A model generated the notes under the pieces. The model saw only the letters and a program-made list of their open reading frames with translations, did no database searches and was not told the DNA's origin. A stretch of DNA of 64,000 nt from Primula veris (Eukaryota > Streptophyta > Magnoliopsida > Ericales > Primulaceae): NCBI GenBank assembly GCA_963682055.1, contig OY821750.1, forward strand, positions 9,178,501 through 9,242,500, read 5' to 3'. Below, piece by piece: positions 1 to 11,489 of the stretch (the stretch's first letter is position 1; each line of letters opens with the position of its first letter). Made by a program: the position numbers and the translations under genes.

Positions 1-571
1 TGTGAATAAATCACTAGTAATGTAGTTTTGGGGCTGCCCATGTACCGACTTATTGCATGGTATATACTAAGGATTGTGTTTGTCTCGGATCCAAAAAAAT
101 TATATAAATAAAAATATTTATGTATATAAATATATTTCGGGTATCCGACAGGTACCGACAATATTAAAAATAAAACTCGATCCTAAAAGTGATCAGGTCG
201 AGACAATACCTAACTGTGTCGGGTCGGGTGCGAGTCGCATCCGTAATATATCTCAATCTCATAATTCCTTCGGTGAATGGTCACAAATTTCTGACTTAGT
301 CTCCAATACTCTAGTAGTGACTGATATTTTATAACCACAACAGATAAAAGCTGGGGTTTTACATTTTATAATATATAAGTCACCAGCAACTGGATTGTTT
401 AACAATTGATATTAAAATTTGTTGACCACCTTTATCTGGATTTGGTTACAAAAAATACAGACTAGATACTCCTATTACCTATAAGATCTGTATCTATTGT
501 ATAAATTAAAATTAATCCGTTTTATATTATTCATCAGAAACCAAGAAAGACGGAAGACTTAATTTACGTAC
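1..571. other. Presumed ADH-like intron 3 / window edge
   Basis: AT-rich sequence downstream of the ADH-like exon 3 donor (GT at 571-570, minus strand). No further ADH exon is recognisable on either strand. A short open frame on the plus strand at 74-334 shows no domain and looks fortuitous. Confidence 0.5.
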
Positions 572-1413
572 CCAGAGGCTTCATGGCCAAGAATTCGAGG
601 AAACGCTCGCTGGCTTTCGCTCTTCATCGAAAAAAATAAAAAAAAATTAGGTAATGAAATGGAATAATATATATTCTATACAAGACATGCAAATTATAAA
701 TTTAATCACTCCACAAAAAGTAATTTATAACATTATATAGCAAATTATTTATGACAGAAAGTCTTGACTATATTTCATGTATATATATAAGCTTTTTACC
801 TCGCCTTTCCAAGCACTGAGATCAGTATGGCAGATAGAAGTGAAGAGAATCTTAACTCGGACTTCCATTTTCTGAGGCGGGTCGACGCGGATTTGTTCTA
901 TCACTAGCGGCTCTCCAGGTCCCCATGCTACCGCAGCTACAAATACACGTAGCCGTTTCTATTAGTATAATTTACAATTTGATACAGCTTACTTCATTCA
1001 TATACAGTATAGGAAATGATTTACAACTCTATTTAAAGATTTCATAACCAATAATGAGTATCATTCTGGTATATACTCCATGCTGTGCTTAAATTATTGA
1101 TAGGTATGACACTACGTGCAACTTTTACTTTTAAAAATTTCTTATCAAATTTGAAGAAACTATTTTTTAGCAATTAGACTATGTACAGCTATTATATCAT
1201 GAAATATTTGAAAACTTTTAGCAAGTAAACTAGTTGTTTGTTCACATAGACAACTTACTAGAAAATTTTGATCAAAGAAAAATGGTTAAATTTAGCCTAA
1301 GTTATGAGAAAAGATAAATTAAAATAATATTCACCTTTGCAAGTGATGACTTTTCCAGCCGTGTTACCAGGAAGAATAGAGAAGCCATTAATGGAACATG
1401 ATATGCTGACCAT
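572..1413 (-). CDS. Alcohol dehydrogenase-like gene, exons 1-3 (partial at left edge)
   Basis: Three spliced exons are visible: 1413-1335 (ATG at 1413-1411, 26 codons), 936-800 and 621-572, each bounded by GT/AG and phase-consistent. The joined product starts [10 protein letters not shown], passes through [20 protein letters not shown] and [13 protein letters not shown], and ends in [10 protein letters not shown]. These are the N-terminal hallmarks of the zinc-dependent medium-chain alcohol dehydrogenase family: the Cys and Asp of 'CHTD' and the 'GHE' motif that helps bind catalytic zinc. Exon sizes (137 and 50 nt for exons 2 and 3) resemble plant Adh genes. The family oxidises alcohols with NAD; the plant 'ADH-like' clade has no substrate I can infer here. 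I do not find exon 4 between 1 and 570, so the gene either continues beyond the edge through a long intron or is truncated. Confidence 0.85.
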
Positions 1414-1812
1414 TTTTATTTTATTTTTATAATTGTGTATCTCTCTATATCTATGTATTTATCACTCTCCAAGTACTTTTATTTCTTAACTTGATTTGCA
1501 ACCAATATATAGGCCCATCGAGTCAACTGTATGCAACACTAGCATGGGTATTGTTGGCATTGTCACATAATTTTATATTTCATTTATATCTCTAAATTAA
1601 CGTATAGTTAAATTAACGTATAGTCAACTATTTCGTTATTTAGGCCATTTGTCGATTTTTAAGAACTATTTGTAAAGAACATGTATGTTAGTTTTGATCA
1701 ATGTTCTAAAGCATATTTTAGGTAAAATTGGTCGGATATCCTTTAATTTTGTCTAATTCCGGTTAATCACCGCCTAATCCGTTTAATACCGCATAATCTG
1801 TTAGGATTATAG

Positions 1813-2201
1813 TAGGGGTGGACACGGGACGGATTGGGGCGGATTTGTTTCAATCCTAACCCAAACCGTAAAATAAATGGCGGAGCGGATTGGGGCGGAT
1901 TTATAAAATTTAAATCTCAACTCAACCCAATCCAACCCGTTACAATTAAAACCTCAACCCAACCCAATCCAACCCGCAAAATAAATTGTGGGTTGGGATG
2001 GGTTGGTTTTAGATTGATTCTTAAATTTTTATTTTGGTACTTTATTTTTCATAGTTTGCATAATCAACATAAATTTTAAAATAAATTGAATATTTCAAAC
2101 AGAAATATAAATTAAACCCAATCAAAGTACGTTTAGAACATTCACGAACAAGTAATAAAACTAAAATATAACAATAATTAAATGTTGGTATTTTAAAATA
2201 C

Positions 2202-2236
<35 letters not shown>

Positions 2237-2419
2237 GAAACGGATTGGGACGGATTAACCCGCGGTTTGTGAACCTCAATCCTAACCCAACCCGCAAAAT
2301 ATTTAGCGGATTGGGGCGGGGCGGATTGATTTTTTTTGGACATTCAACCCACCCCAACCCGCCCCAATCCATACGGGTTGGGTTACGGTGCGAATTTACG
2401 AATTTTTTGCCCACCCCTA
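1813..2419. mobile_element. Non-autonomous hAT-type element, 607 bp, TSD GATTATAG
   Basis: The termini are TAGGGGTGGACA on the left and, read inward from the right, TAGGGGTGGGCA. An exact 8-bp duplication GATTATAG flanks it (1805-1812 and 2420-2427). The 8-bp duplication and a TAGGG start fit the hAT superfamily. Inside, subterminal blocks of 'CGGATTGGGGCGGAT' and its complement repeat many times on both sides of an AT-rich core with a (TA)n tract. There is no transposase reading frame; the short open frames rich in Asn-Pro are products of the repeats. Confidence 0.85.
2205..2233. repeat. (TA)n microsatellite
   Basis: An uninterrupted TA dinucleotide run within the core of the hAT-type element at 1813-2419. 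Confidence 0.9.
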
Positions 2420-2494
2420 GATTATAGGCTCTGCCGGTCTACGACCTCAGTTGTGCCTAATTTCCGTCTGAACTCCCCGGTTAAAACATTGGAT

Positions 2495-3242
2495 TCTGAT
2501 TATATATGTTGATTAATGAGTTGAATTGATGGTGAATAGCTAGTTTATTTTCCGTTGCCCATCTTTTGTTCCCATCACAAATTTCTATTTACACTACAGT
2601 ATGTATCATTGTTAACATAGCAGGTTGTTTCTATGGCTAGTTTTGAAACTTAATTTCTTTCACCACTTTCCATAAAATTCCATGGATCAAAAATTGTGTT
2701 TGACTTGACAGCCGAAGGAGGCCTTACACAAATCGGATACGATGATGTAACAGTTGGCTACTATTGGTAAAAAGCCCACAAAGAATTGGACTTTGGGCAA
2801 CCGAAACACGACAAAATTTAATTACAACAAAATCCAATAAAAACAATTAAATTATAAATTTATTTGGATTATCAATATATATTCCAACACTTGGTTTAAC
2901 GGAGGTGTCTAGTTAAATGAATGATAATAGCTTCACTTAATTTCATACTCTTAGACGAAAGTTCGAATTTCAACCATTACAATTTTTTTTCTATATTTAA
3001 TATGCAACATTAGTAATAATAGGTAAAAATAATAATTATCGTGTTAGTCAAGTAACAAGTGTGGGGCGCCCGTGCTTTAAACAATAGGAAGTCTGAAATT
3101 AAACAGCTGGTCATCACATAATTAAATAGATAGCTTAAGCGATGATAAGAAGTAAGATGAAAACATTGATGCAAATTTTTTAACTTAAACAAAGACTTAC
3201 CCGGGAGAAGCATTCTACAAACAATTATGAAAGTATATTGTG
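2495..3242. other. Intergenic, possible SINE-like remnant near 2893-2970
   Basis: No gene is seen. At about 2905-2970, 'GTCTAGTTAAATGAATG' followed 40 bp later by 'AAGTTCGAATTTC' resembles degenerate tRNA A and B boxes of a SINE head. The rest is AT-rich without structure I recognise. Confidence 0.25.
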
Positions 3243-3245
3243 ACG

Positions 3246-3438
3246 CACTACAAAATAATGTTTGATTTAATGAGAGTAAAAAGCTGTCACAACCTTGTCG
3301 CTAATTTAAAAAACTGTCACAAATCTGTTGCAAATTGACTAAACTGTCACAAAGCCGTCACAAAAACCGTCACTAATAAGTTCGTAATAAAAAATACCGT
3401 CACTAATCCCGTCGCTATTTGAGTATTTTTTTGTAATG
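3246..3438. mobile_element. Miniature CACTA (En/Spm-type) element, TSD ACG
   Basis: It starts CACTACAAAATAATG and ends TTTTTTTGTAATG, an inverted repeat typical of CACTA elements. An exact 3-bp duplication ACG flanks it (3243-3245 and 3439-3441). The interior is packed with subterminal motifs of the type 'CTGTCACAA' and 'CCGTCACTAA' or 'CCGTCGCTA'. At 193 bp it has no coding capacity and would depend on a transposase elsewhere. Confidence 0.85.
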
Positions 3439-3685
3439 ACGGGAAGAGGGAAAGAAGATGTAAAACAACTTTTGAAAGAAAATAATTCCTCTAATAATTT
3501 CGATGTCGTGGGTTTCGAAATTATTAGAAAATACTGGATTTTTTATTGAGTTTTATTCTCAAAAATATTAAAAGGAGTATAACTTTTTTTGTTGTTTCGA
3601 AGCGTGGGTCCTTGACTTTTATTTTGGAAGGGAAGTTTTCTTGTGATTATCTTTGATATACTGGTATTTTGTTATTAGTAAGTTT

Positions 3686-3795
3686 GGATTTACAACCTAA
3701 TATTTGTTTAAATGATATCCATTATCGCATTTATTTGTCTGGATGTACAACCTAATATTTGTTTAAATGATTTCCATTATCGCATTTACAGGTTG
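3686..3795. repeat. 55-bp direct tandem duplication
   Basis: Two adjacent copies begin 'GGATTTACAACCTAATATTT' and 'GGATGTACAACCTAATATTT' (3686 and 3741) and each runs to 'CATTATCGCATTTA'. They differ at only a few bases. The duplication lies just outside the decayed Copia on its 3' side. Confidence 0.85.
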
Positions 3796-3884
3796 TTTCT
3801 GAAAGTCAGCTTGCGGTATAGACCAGACAAATAAAAACTTGCGAGTATTATCGGCAGGTTTGCCGGAGTACTAATACGGGACTA

Positions 3885-6800
3885 CATCACCTCGAAAAAC
3901 CTTGGTCTAAGGACAAAAATAGTACACGAGCATGCGACTAGATGCTTCTCCTCACTTCCACACAACGGGGTGCGAGTATTTCGACTAAGTAGTAATTAGT
4001 GCAATAAGCATTCACCTGGATGCTCCACCTCACTTGCACACGACTGAGCGTAAAGATTTCATAATTTAAGAAAGAGTACGAGTATTCGATTGAATGTCTC
4101 ATTTACTTACATACGACTGGATGCAATAAAATCTAAAATGGAATAGAATGAACATTCGACAGGATGCTCTTAAAGTTCATATGTGAAGATTTATTTCGAT
4201 GATAAATGCTAAATAGTATAATGTAGTCATGTCTCTATTGATCGATAACAACAAGTTGTCCTTAAATATGACAAGTGTTTTATCTGGATCGTGAGACAGA
4301 GTATATGTAATTCAAATATGGCTAATACTAGCTCGAGGCCATATACACTCTCTAGTCGTCTCATAGAGCACGTATAGATCAGAGTGATTCGTTTGGAGTC
4401 ATTCCAAGACTTCCAAGATATCGCCTTATTCCTAATGGTAAAGACATAACAATACTAGGAATATCCCTTATGCGGGTCTGATAAGTAACCGGTATCGGTA
4501 TAACCAAAAAAGGGTTGCGTTAATTTGAGTACCGAAGGTGGTAGGTACACTCGATGACGCAAAATGGGATAAGACAAGCCCTCATCCACAATTACCTTAA
4601 TATAATGGGAAAATGTCTTTTATGCCATTTCGATGGCAGCGTGTTAGCGCGATGCTGTGTCGAGCTATACCATTCACAGCAGACGAGATGTTCATCCTAG
4701 CACACAAGACCAAGTACAATGATGCGCTAATTGTACTTAGATATGAATATAATGGTTCAATATCTCTTCATCGTCTCATCAGGGACGGACTGGGTCTATA
4801 TCAATGTCTAGTGATCGAACGACTATGGGAGAATCTGACGACTTAGCGTCATGATGACTACAACGTCATAACATCTTCTGGGTGTAGCATGAATCATGGA
4901 CTAACATTCAATCTTTACGGGACTCGATCATCAGGCTGAGTCACTACCGTGTCTTCCCAAGATCCTTCATCTCGAAGGAAAATCCAAAAGTGGATCGCAT
5001 AATCAAACACGCAAGGGCATAATATTTGTTCAAATATTCCAAGCTGATCAAGTACTCACTTAGGCGGGTATACCACATCCGCTCGGATTATATTAATCCA
5101 TATAGTGAACGTCTCATTTAATTGAGATCGTGTTCCGTGGTCAGGAACTACTTGATTCAAGCACATGAAGTCACACAGGGACCTTCATCTATACCTCTTT
5201 TGTCTAAATCCCCATAGAGATAAAACCGTGACCACAATCACATGCTGCATAATCAGTTTTTCGGAAACTACTAAACTGATAAAGTAGGGGACCGTTATAA
5301 CGTCCATTACGAGGAAATCAACCATCTCGTAATCAATTCTAAGGTGTGAGAGATGCCTTGTCCTACTAGGCGAGCATTCTACAATCTCATTATTCTCATC
5401 ACTCTTCCTTACGAATAACCAAATAAACGAACTCGTTTAACATTGGTGGAGTTGGAGCTACAGGTCCGAACACACTTTCGTTAAGAAGTCTACTTGGATT
5501 GCAACTTTCCATTAGGCCAGTCTATTCTATGTTGACTTCAGGCAACGGTACATGGTTCCCTGTCATAATTTGCTCATATTATCAGTCGTCACCGAATATA
5601 TGAACAAATAATCAATGAAAGTCTCGTTTCGCTTTAATATCGTCTAACATATCATGATCGACAGATATTTCAAGATTCTCAGGATGAGGAGAAATCACAC
5701 ATCTCCTAGATCCTTTATAATCTCGTACGACAAACGAGTTTCAGTTCACCACCTCTGAGGCTGAACGAATTAAAAACCGGTCAACTTCCTCATATCTTGG
5801 GAAGGACGACAGACTGTTGGTCCAAAGGAAACGTCATTTGTTTGGCGGGTTTGGCCAAAGCAACATGTTACGACAGGAACATGGCGTCCGACAGGGACGT
5901 CTATCCTTGAAGAATTTTACAGCAGGTATAAATGATCTCGTGACATCTCATAAAGTCATTAAATGCGTTTGCATTTAGTTAGACTTGATGGAGTCTATGC
6001 ACTTACTTAACATTAAGTGCAGTTTTGGGGATCAAGCTAAGATTGAGTGGGTTATGCCACGTTACTTCACGTCATTCCTTATCAACGATAACATGCAAAT
6101 ATCCCCCTAACGACGGTGAGAACAGTCTTAGCGATGTCACTTTCGCATATCATGCGATAAAGAGATCGGTTGCCAAGGTTACTCTATCAAATGATAGGCA
6201 GAAGATTCATAATCGACTTATGCCCCCTTCAGAGGTCCATATTTTGAACGCTATAACAGCTCAATCAAAATATTAAGCACTCAAACACGCGTTCATATGA
6301 GGCATCTGGCTCATAACCAGTAACCAACTGGTACGCATTTAGTGTTTTGAGTGACTATGGGCCTTAGATGGACCAGTGCAGCAATATGCAATGTATTATG
6401 ACCCCACACAGAAATATATTGGTACGCATCACCAAATAATGCGTGCAATCATTTGCAACCGCTTAAAGTTTCTGTGAGTCCATTTTGGGTCGGAACATAA
6501 TCAACATTATGTTCAATTTCAATTCCCAAAGTCAAGTAATACGAATCGAAAATTCGATTCTTACTCTTCGGCATTATCAAGTCGACTAGACTTTTCAGGA
6601 TAATCCGGATCATGAGCCATCAACTTAATGATAAGGCTAAGAGTTTGGGAAGTGCTGCATTTATACGGACAACGGTAAAATGTGACCATATTGTCGATGC
6701 ATCAACTATAACCATTTATATTTATGGTTCGTCTTATGGTTGGATAAGTCCACAATAACTCCTTCAATTTTTTACAAGAATTCTACAAGTCCATTTCGTG

Positions 6801-9800
6801 ATCTTTACACATACTAGTCTTATATCCTCAAAGAGAATTCAAATGCGATGCGATTATAAATCAAGCATCGTCTTTTGACCCGGAAATATCTCATCCGGTC
6901 AATGCCACAATATCAAAATGCTCTTATCAATCGACGACAGGCGAATGATTGTACAGACAATCATGTCTTAGCATCTAAATCATTTATCAATCGACGACAG
7001 GCGAAATGATAAGGTAACTTTAAATGCTTTTAAAAAATGTGGTAGCAATTACTTGAAAGACATTTCAACTCCTCTAAAATATGCTTTTGGTCATATTGAG
7101 TGGAGGCTATGTAAAGAAATTACAATTCTTTCAAGAGCTATTACCAGATAACACTGGTTTTCTCGAATATTTTATAACTCAACAAGGTACGACAGGACCT
7201 ACATGAGTATAAGGCTTCATATTTGACAAATCAATTTGGTTTTACCAAAGAAGTAGATTTGGAACGACATGTCCAGAATCGTTGTCAACGAGTACTCTTT
7301 TAAGCAAGTAGTTGGTGAAATTATGTTGTATACTGTTACCCACTATTTCCAGAAAATCAACTACCCCACAAGTATTGCCTAAAATTTAATAATTTAAAGG
7401 TTGGTCACGTTTGTCAAAGGAATTTGTTCAAAACACTTTAAATTATTTCGAGAAATTTCGTAAACAGGCAAACCATAATCCAAAAGTATGGTCCAAATGG
7501 AAAACATAATCCAGATGAGCGTAAAAATGGCTCAATGATTTATCAAAATCAATAAAGAAAGTTATCAAACTCATTTGAGCCACAAAATCGGGGGTCTCAA
7601 GAGTTTCCTTTCAGTTAGCTTTAACCACATTAGCATCGGGTTTTCCACCTTTATAATAGTTTTGAACTATTTAAGGAGTAACCGTGCATGACCTTTGTCT
7701 TTATAGCATATAGTTGGCTCCTTGAGCATTATCTCTTCCTTTGAGACAACGGGCCATATTGTTCCTTTTAAGAACTGTCTTGGAGCCACATGTCTTTGCT
7801 TGGCTAGGTGATTCATCGGGATCGCGACAGTTCGAAACAAATAACACTTGTCTCGGTTCTCGATTCGTGGAAAAAAATGTACACGAAGAGCATTAATATT
7901 AGGCAAACAATTCGCCATTGACCCAATAGGATTAAAACTGCTCATCGGAGCATTTTCTCATTCACAAACAGATGGGCGATGAAGGAACATGGTGAATTTA
8001 AATTCACGATACTGCTTATGAAATATAATTTCCAAGCTACTATTTTGGTGAATGATCGCTCCAATATGTCAATTTGAGACGTTTGTTCACCATAGACGTC
8101 ATCACGTCTCAAATGTGGCGACGGAATAAAATCAATGCCTTAGCCTTCATCTAGTGAGTAACAACAAACTTATGTTTTACTCATCAAAGATGGCATTCAA
8201 AAAAAAATTTATGCATCATATTTTCACACATCAGGGTGACTAACATGTGGTGACGGAATAACATCAACGTCTACACAGTCATTTCGCAAGTATGCTTTGC
8301 GATTTCCTCATCATAGATGGCATCCAACATGTGTTGAGAGTTCTGGATTACTTATCAACGACTGGTTTATATGTTTATGGTTTGCACAAACACAAACTTT
8401 GTTTCGAAACGACAGGTTCGAAAATAGTTTTGCTTTTAATGTGAACTGGTTCTCATTGATCGAACGACGGGTCAATACTGAGACACCAATTCGGCAAAAC
8501 ATACATCATTATATAAACACACTCGGAGAAATTATTATTTAGTCAACCCCTTTCGGTAGCTCTACTTGAAAACGATCAGGAAAGACGGTAAGGGTGGAAG
8601 GCACCAATGCCACTTAAAACCCGACCTCATTAGGATATCGACTTCCGCCTATATCTTTCCTAGACATCATATCCAAGTAGATGAGCCTATTTAGGGAAGA
8701 TTCATAATTTTTCCAACTTAAATGTGAATATATATGATTTCGCAAATTACCATATTATACATATGTGTAAATGGTAGTAACATACAAATACATAACAGCA
8801 GTAATAATATTACATGGCAGTGGTTATAGCATGGTAATTCAAGAATTAGTTCGATTAGCATGCAAGGTTATTAACTAGACAATTAACCAGTTATCATGAA
8901 TATATTTATGTAGATATGGACCGATTTTATACATATGCAAACACATATACTGTTTTAAATGTAACATACATACTACAAGGATCACTACTGTAATTACAGT
9001 AAACTATATTCAATTTACAATGGTTCTTACATATACAGTCCAGAAGTTTATGTCAAATTACAGTTTGGTCTTACATATTTTAATAGAACATTCCACAAGT
9101 ATTCAGTTTATTTAAAACTGGTCCCTAGCATTTCAGAACTAATAGTACGGTATTACAGGTTAATTCTACCAGATTCGACCATTAATTAGCATTGTGGATT
9201 CTTGCTGAAGCAAAATAATATGTTGTCGTATACGATGGTATATGAAAACCAGGCTCATGCATTCAGTACGTTCAGTTTTATACATATTAACAAACTTCAT
9301 AATAAACACTAACATGTTACATGTGTACAGTTTATTCATGCTATTAATTAACATCCTATTTCCACCAAATCAAATACATGCATGCAGATTGTAGTGATGT
9401 ATGATCTACACGTATTAACATACTACAAAGAAGGATTTTTAGAGTTTGTACCGTGAGCATGACGTTTGAGTAGCAGCAATTAATTTGGACAATAAACACA
9501 TGAGCCCTAGCCGAATGTTAATATTTAGTCTTCTACTTTATACCCATTTTATGAGTTTATACCGATAATATTTGATTCAATACATCAATCTCCGAGAGCG
9601 TATACAGTCAGCTAGCTTGGATTTCAATATTCTAAAGCAAAGTGCTGATAATGTGTTGTGTGACATATTAGCTCACATATATATGTATATAGATATAGAG
9701 AGAGACTATAGAAAGACAACAGACGAAATGTTTATTCATTAATATGAGTGTATAAAGAGATACATCAAGCCCCTGACTCTTTTTATATAATAGAGTGCAT

Positions 9801-9875
9801 GGTTACATATGCTAGAAAAGTCAAAGATAGGCTCAATAGAGTAAGGACCAAGATGACCAATAATATCATACAACA
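3885..9875 (-). mobile_element. Decayed Copia LTR retrotransposon, same family as 10701-18259
   Basis: Minus-strand copy whose sequence runs parallel to the intact element. About 3885-4090 is the 3'-UTR module. About 4320-7380 matches RNase H, RT, integrase and protease DNA. The 7380-7600 spacer and 7600-8290 gag region follow, and 8530-8720 matches the 5' leader. Small gaps break every frame, so only short open frames remain. The 5' LTR is at 9654-9875. No 3' LTR is found near 3700-3890, so that end appears truncated. It is older than its neighbour, judging by many substitutions and indels. Confidence 0.75.
9654..9875 (-). repeat. 5' LTR of the decayed Copia
   Basis: On the plus strand it starts TGTTGTGTGACATATTAGC and ends ATCATACAACA, matching the layout of the 204-bp LTRs at 10701 and 18056. 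It is preceded by 'agtgctgataatg', the same primer-binding-side sequence seen next to the other 5' LTRs of this family. Confidence 0.75.
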
Positions 9876-10700
9876 ATAAAGTAATAAATTATTCATTTTA
9901 ATAAAAAAAAATTAATTTATTTGTAATTACATAAATAGACCAAATCAAATAATTAATTACTTCATCTGTTCCACTATATTTGTCTTTTCTAACAAAAAGT
10001 GTTGTTAGTTAATTTTAACATATTTGCCATTATAACATTAAGTTTGATAAAAAAATCGTGTGAAAAAATAATGGTCAAATTTAACAAGTGGGTGAAGTCA
10101 CGACGACCGGGGGAAAGTTTTTTTTTTTTTAGACAGGTTATTAAATTAACAAGTAGTATCAATTTATGGAGTTTTTGTCTTTATGAAAAAAAGATCTAAA
10201 ATGTTGGATAAACTTATTTGTTTCTCCCTACTGATTGATTTTGACTGTCTTGAAATTTTTAAGGAAGACTGTCCTAATTGCTAGGGTTGGTTTTGATCTG
10301 ATTCGATTCGGTTTTTGATAAAACCGAAGCCAAGCATATTTTTCGGTTCGTTTTTTTTCGGTTTTGCTATTTTTATTTTTTGAACCGAACCGGACCGGTT
10401 TTTTTCGGTCTTTTCGATTATTTTTCGGTTTTATTTTTGCCTTTTCGGTATTTTTCGGTCTTTTTCGGCCTTGAATTTTTCAGGGGAGCCTGCCATGTTT
10501 TTATAAACCAGTAGATAAAATGCAATTTCATCCGAGTATCAATAAAAAATTTGAATTTTTTTTTATATTATCTTAACATATGGAAAAACAATTATATGAA
10601 CCTGATACACTATTATTTAGGGTGTCCCAACTAATAGTATTTTTTAGTTTTAATTTTGAATTAATTTTATAATAGATATTTTTGGGTTCATTAACATATG
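9876..10700. other. Intergenic, with a truncated hAT-like left end at 10282
   Basis: Mostly AT-rich. At 10282-10480 a TAGGGTTGG start is followed by repeated 'TTTTTCGGT' and 'CCGAACCG' blocks like those in the 43796 element, but no matching right terminus follows. At 10606-10700 lies the left half of a 'GTTTTAATTTTGAATTAATTTT' repeat unit that the Copia insertion splits; its other half and another copy are at 18265-18550. Confidence 0.5.
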
Positions 10701-10904
10701 TGTTGTAATACACTATTAGCTATGTATTTAGGGAGACAGAAGTAGAGAGAGGGGAGAACAGTATCGTCTTTTATTAATAAATGAATATGAATGGATGATA
10801 AATTACAAGACCCCTAGCCCTCTTTATATAGATAGAGGGGTAGGGTTACAAGACCTACATGGGCCAATAAAGTATAAACCCAATAGTCCAATTATCTTAC
10901 AACA
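10701..10904 (-). repeat. 3' LTR of the near-intact Copia
   Basis: On the minus strand it begins TGTTGTAAGATAATTGGAC and ends TAATACAACA. It is directly preceded on that strand by the polypurine tract AAAGGGGGAG. It contains a TATATAAAGAG stretch (minus strand) that could be a promoter TATA element. Confidence 0.92.
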
Positions 10905-11489
10905 CTCCCCCTTTGGACGTCTTGAATTCTTCGTCTTCATGCAGTCGATCTGAGTCGAGTTCATTCGTAGTGCTAAACACATAAAAACCTTAGGGCCGAA
11001 AAACCCAGTGTGGGACAAAACCGGTACCTAGGAGAAATTGTGTAGCCGAATGATATAGGCCGAAATATCATGTAAGTAACTAACCACAAAACAATGTGTC
11101 TCATCAAAACTTTGCCAGAGCAAACCCAATGGGAAAATCTCTGATCGAAGGAAAAAGAGTGCAACAGTGGTAGTAATAGGGGATCAACCACAAAACAGGT
11201 GCCTCATCAAAACCTTGCCAGAGTAAACCCAGTGGGAAAAAACTCTGGTCGAAGGACAAAAGAGTACACAGTGATAAGAAGTATACAACAGGATACTCCC
11301 CCTGATTTCGGCAATCCTTAGTGAGGTATAACATGGAACGTGTCTCGCTAAAAACCTTGTCAAGGAAAACCCAGTGGGAAAAAACCTTGTACTAAGGACA
11401 AAAAGAGTACACATGCATACAACAGGATGCTCCCCCTCACTTGCACACGACAGGGTGCGAGGATTTCGACTCCGACATAAAATGTCGCT
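10905..11489 (-). repeat. 3'-UTR tandem module of the Copia element
   Basis: Between the pol stop and the polypurine tract lie three imperfect copies (near 11095, 11200 and 11340) of a module reading, on the plus strand, 'CTCATCAAAACCTTGCCAGA', then 'AAACCCAGTGGGAAAA', then 'GTCGAAGGACAAAAGAGTAC'. The same module occurs in the related elements near 3890 and four times at 46960-47520. It lies outside any long frame and its role is unknown. Confidence 0.8.

Larger units (their letters stand above)
1698..2494. mobile_element. Older inverted-repeat element hosting the 1813-2419 insertion
   Basis: The outer ends read CAATGTTCTAAA and TTAAAACATTG, which are near-perfect inverted repeats. Between them are 'taattccggttaatcaccgcc' style stretches and their reverse complements. 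A second element with its own target duplication (1813-2419) interrupts it. Flanks are 'gttttgat' and 'gattctga', so any target duplication is degenerate. The class is uncertain; a MITE is the best reading. Confidence 0.4.

Noticed and set aside
4613..4846. 77-residue open frame (and similar frames at 12085 and 48232)
   Set aside because: Antisense shadows of Copia pol; the same antisense reading appears in all three related copies.
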